This document shows positions 7,013-8,962 of a DNA stretch of 8,962 nt, piece by piece. The notes under the pieces are model-generated. The model was not told where the DNA came from. It saw only the letters and a program-made list of their open reading frames with translations, and ran no database searches. A program made the position numbers and the translations under genes. Source of the DNA: JAGQTE01 sp964648005 (GTDB lineage Bacteria > Actinomycetota > Acidimicrobiia > Acidimicrobiales > Acidimicrobilacustridaceae); assembly GCA_964648005.1 (NCBI GenBank), contig CAZYKR010000188.1, positions 1 through 8,962 on the forward strand, given 5' to 3'. Positions within the stretch are counted from its first letter, which is position 1. Each line of letters opens with the position of its first letter.

Positions 7013-8677
7013 ATGCTGTTCCCCACCGTTGATTTCGCTGTCTTCTTCGTGCTCGTCTTCACGGGGAGCTGGTTGCTGCGCCCGCGCAAGATCGCGTGGC
7101 GTTGGTTCATCCTGCTCGCGAGCTGCGTCTTCTACCTCGATCCCTTCAACGTCACGAAGAGCTTCGTCGTGTGGCCGGCGCTGGCGGCGATCGTCGGTAT
7201 GGCGCTGCTCACCGTGGGCGTCACGCGAGCGATCGCGCCCGGCGATGCCGGCCCCGGATCGAACCGTGGCGCCATCGCCGTCGGTGGGGTCATCGCCGTG
7301 CTGGCGGCGTACGTCGCCGGCAACGTGTGGCTCCACGGCGCCGTCACCGAGAAGCCCGACCAGAGCTGGGTGTGGCTCTTCTTGCTGCTCGGCATCGCCT
7401 TCGTCAACCAGACCTTCGCCAAGGCGGTCTACGTCTCGATGGGCGAGGGGCGGTCGCGCACGGCGATCAGTCGACGGCTCGTGCAAGGTGCGGTCGTCGT
7501 CAACCTCGCCACGCTGGGGATCTTCAAGTACTACGGCTGGTTCCGCGACAGCTTCGAGTTCTTGTTCTCGCTGCCGTTCCTCGAGCTGGCGCTGCCGATC
7601 GCCATCTCGTTCTTCACGTTCCAGGCGATCAGCTACGTCATCGACGTCGGGCGCGGGGAGCTGTCGCCGATCCCGCTGCTCGACTTCTGCGTCTACCTGA
7701 GCTTCTTCGCCCACCTCGTCGCCGGCCCGATCGTGCGCGTCGGCGAGTTCGCCCCGCAGCTCGACCAGCGCGTCGACCCCCGCTACGTGCGCTCGGGCGA
7801 GGCGTTCGTCCTGATCGCTCGCGGCATGTTCAAGAAGGTCGTCATCTCGAGCTGGGTGGCTGCCGAGCTCGTCGATGGCACGTTCGGGCCACCGGGCGGC
7901 TCCGTGCCGGGCGACACGAGCCGGTTCGAGACGCTGATGGGGGTGCTCGGGTACGCCATCCAGATCTACGCCGACTTCTCCGGCTACACCGACATCGCCA
8001 TCGGCCTGGCCTTGCTGCTGGGCATCCGCTTCCCGCAGAACTTCGACCAGCCGTACCGGTCCCTGTCGATCCAGGACTTCTGGCGCCGGTGGCACATGAC
8101 GCTGTCCCGTTGGCTGCGCGACTACCTCTACATCCCGCTCGGCGGCAACCGTCGCGGCGTGGAGCGGACCTATGTCAACCTCTGGCTGACGATGGTGCTC
8201 GGCGGCATCTGGCACGGGGCCAACTGGACGTTCGTCATCTGGGGCGCCATCCACGGCACCGCCTTGGCGGTCGAGCGGTTCACCAAGCTCCGGTGGGCGC
8301 AGCGCCCGAAACCGGTCGGGCTGCCGCCCGCGCTGGTGTCGATCCTGCAGTGGGCCTTGACGTTCGCCATCGTCTGCGGCGCCTGGGTGTTCTTCCGGGC
8401 ATCGACAGCGGCGGACGCCTTCGAGGTGTTCAGCCTGATGTTCACCTCCGATGCGCCGACGCCGGCGGATGCGATGGCTACCCTCTGGCTGGGGTTGGCG
8501 ATCGTCGTCGCCAGCGTGGCCGTCCAGTTCCTGCCCGTGCAGGTGGGCCGCCGCGCTGGAGAGACCTTCAGCCGCCTGGCGCCTGCGCTGCAGATCGCCG
8601 CCCTGGCCGTCGGCCTGGTCGTGATCGATGCGCTCGGCCCCGAAGGCATCGCCCCGTTCATCTACTTCCAGTTCTGA
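7013..8677 (+). CDS. MBOAT family membrane-bound O-acyltransferase (AlgI-like)
   Basis: Polytopic membrane protein of 554 residues. AlgI-type MBOAT proteins move acyl groups, usually acetyl, across the membrane for O-acylation of extracellular polysaccharides or other cell-surface molecules. Visible signatures are LPIAISFFTFQAISYVIDV (194-212), FAHLVAGPIVR (232-242), IYADFSGYTDIAIGLALLLG (318-337), then PYRSLSIQDFWRRWHMTLSR with conserved His361, LRDYLYIPLGGNRRG, and NLWLTMVLGGIWHGANW with the catalytic His401. The N-terminal membrane region is longer than usual: NLATLGIFKYYGWF falls at 164-177 instead of about residue 80-90. The ATG at 7013 lies 27 bases after the mutase stop, with GGGG upstream, so the two are probably co-transcribed. 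No SGNH/AlgX-type partner that would complete acetyl transfer is seen in the window. The family is certain; the acceptor is unknown. Confidence 0.95.
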   Translation: MLFPTVDFAVFFVLVFTGSWLLRPRKIAWRWFILLASCVFYLDPFNVTKSFVVWPALAAIVGMALLTVGVTRAIAPGDAGPGSNRGAIAVGGVIAVLAAYVAGNVWLHGAVTEKPDQSWVWLFLLLGIAFVNQTFAKAVYVSMGEGRSRTAISRRLVQGAVVVNLATLGIFKYYGWFRDSFEFLFSLPFLELALPIAISFFTFQAISYVIDVGRGELSPIPLLDFCVYLSFFAHLVAGPIVRVGEFAPQLDQRVDPRYVRSGEAFVLIARGMFKKVVISSWVAAELVDGTFGPPGGSVPGDTSRFETLMGVLGYAIQIYADFSGYTDIAIGLALLLGIRFPQNFDQPYRSLSIQDFWRRWHMTLSRWLRDYLYIPLGGNRRGVERTYVNLWLTMVLGGIWHGANWTFVIWGAIHGTALAVERFTKLRWAQRPKPVGLPPALVSILQWALTFAIVCGAWVFFRASTAADAFEVFSLMFTSDAPTPADAMATLWLGLAIVVASVAVQFLPVQVGRRAGETFSRLAPALQIAALAVGLVVIDALGPEGIAPFIYFQF

Positions 8678-8703
8678 ACCCGGCAGCGCGGACGAACACT
8701 CGG

Positions 8704-8962
8704 ATGGCCAGCGATCGACAGGAAGGGGCGGACCGCCACACGGTCCGCGGCGCAGCGCGGATCGGCCCGTGGATCATTTCGTGGCCGTTTGCCTCCGTCA
8801 CGGTCTCGCGTCAGTCGATCGTGGTGCGGGCGATGTGGTCGACGGAGACCGCGTGGCGCGACGCGGGAGATCGGCTCGCGATCCACGAGGGGCCGATCGG
8901 CCGAAGCGCCCGAGTGCTGCACGGCGATGGTCGTGCAGGAGAGATCGTGTTCTCCGGGAGCG
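8704..8962 (+). CDS. Hypothetical protein, N-terminal part (runs off the right edge)
   Basis: A plus-strand reading frame opens at the ATG at 8704 and stays open to the window end (86 codons). After about 18 polar residues comes ARIGPWIISWPFASVTVSR followed by QSIVVRAMW, a hydrophobic strand pattern that could begin a small beta-rich (PH-like) domain. I do not recognise a family and cannot name a function. The start lies 26 bases after the acyltransferase stop on the same strand, so it may belong to the same transcript. The ribosome binding site is weak, and a hairpin-forming sequence lies close to the start. A minus-strand frame also crosses this region, but same-strand spacing favours this one. 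Confidence 0.5.
   Translation, partial: MASDRQEGADRHTVRGAARIGPWIISWPFASVTVSRQSIVVRAMWSTETAWRDAGDRLAIHEGPIGRSARVLHGDGRAGEIVFSGS
8728..8748. other. Perfect hairpin: 8-bp stem, 5-base loop
   Basis: GCGGACCG at 8728-8735 pairs exactly with CGGTCCGC at 8741-8748 around the loop CCACA. It lies about 50 bases after the acyltransferase stop and inside the first codons of the last reading frame. No T-run follows, so it is not a standard intrinsic terminator. It could weaken read-through or translation of the last gene, or be chance. Confidence 0.4.

Noticed and set aside
5243..8254. A 1003-codon minus-strand open frame opposite the mutase and acyltransferase genes
   Set aside because: Its Arg/His/Asp-rich low-complexity translation is typical of a shadow frame, and it spans two well-supported genes and their gap.
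8891..8902. Perfect 12-base palindrome GGCCGATCGGCC
   Set aside because: It lies inside a coding frame in GC-rich DNA, where such palindromes arise often by chance; nothing else supports a site.
8662..8922. Minus-strand 86-codon open frame at the right edge
   Set aside because: It begins opposite the last partial gene and overlaps the end of the acyltransferase gene. Its translation is Arg/Pro/His-rich without domain-like patterns. Not fully excluded, but less likely than the plus-strand frame.

Overview
This window looks like chromosomal DNA from a high-GC actinobacterium. The GC content is very high, codon third positions are almost always G or C, starts are often GTG, and the lipoprotein signal peptides and phospho-sugar mutase resemble actinobacterial ones. 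A lineage such as Acidimicrobiia is possible, but that is only an impression. I saw no tRNA, rRNA, CRISPR array or insertion sequence.

The left half (1-5147) holds five tightly packed minus-strand genes that read like one operon. In transcription order they are two tandem, clearly paralogous ABC-transporter substrate-binding lipoproteins of family 5 (peptide/nickel/opine type), a VOC (glyoxalase-like) protein, an unrecognised acidic 204-residue protein, and a family 2 glycosyltransferase cut by the window edge after its first strand motif. Gaps are about 20, 1, 24 and 5 bases. No permease or ATPase gene of the transporter lies in the window.

A divergent intergenic region (5148-5371) separates this operon from the plus-strand genes. 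It contains a 16-bp inverted repeat (7-bp arms) that embeds a TTGAC -35-like hexamer on each strand, plus smaller palindromes. It is the best candidate regulatory site in the window.

The right half (5372-8962) runs on the plus strand: a PmmB-like phospho-sugar mutase with all catalytic motifs, an AlgI-type MBOAT membrane O-acyltransferase with an enlarged N-terminal membrane region, and the first 86 codons of an unrecognised protein that runs off the right edge. A hexose-phosphate mutase, an O-acyltransferase and a glycosyltransferase together suggest cell-surface glycan synthesis and decoration, with solute uptake nearby. The link between the two halves is inference from proximity only. Nothing here clearly amounts to a new system. 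The most distinctive points are the doubled substrate-binding protein without transporter partners, the operator-like palindrome, the three-module VOC protein and the unknown 204-residue protein.
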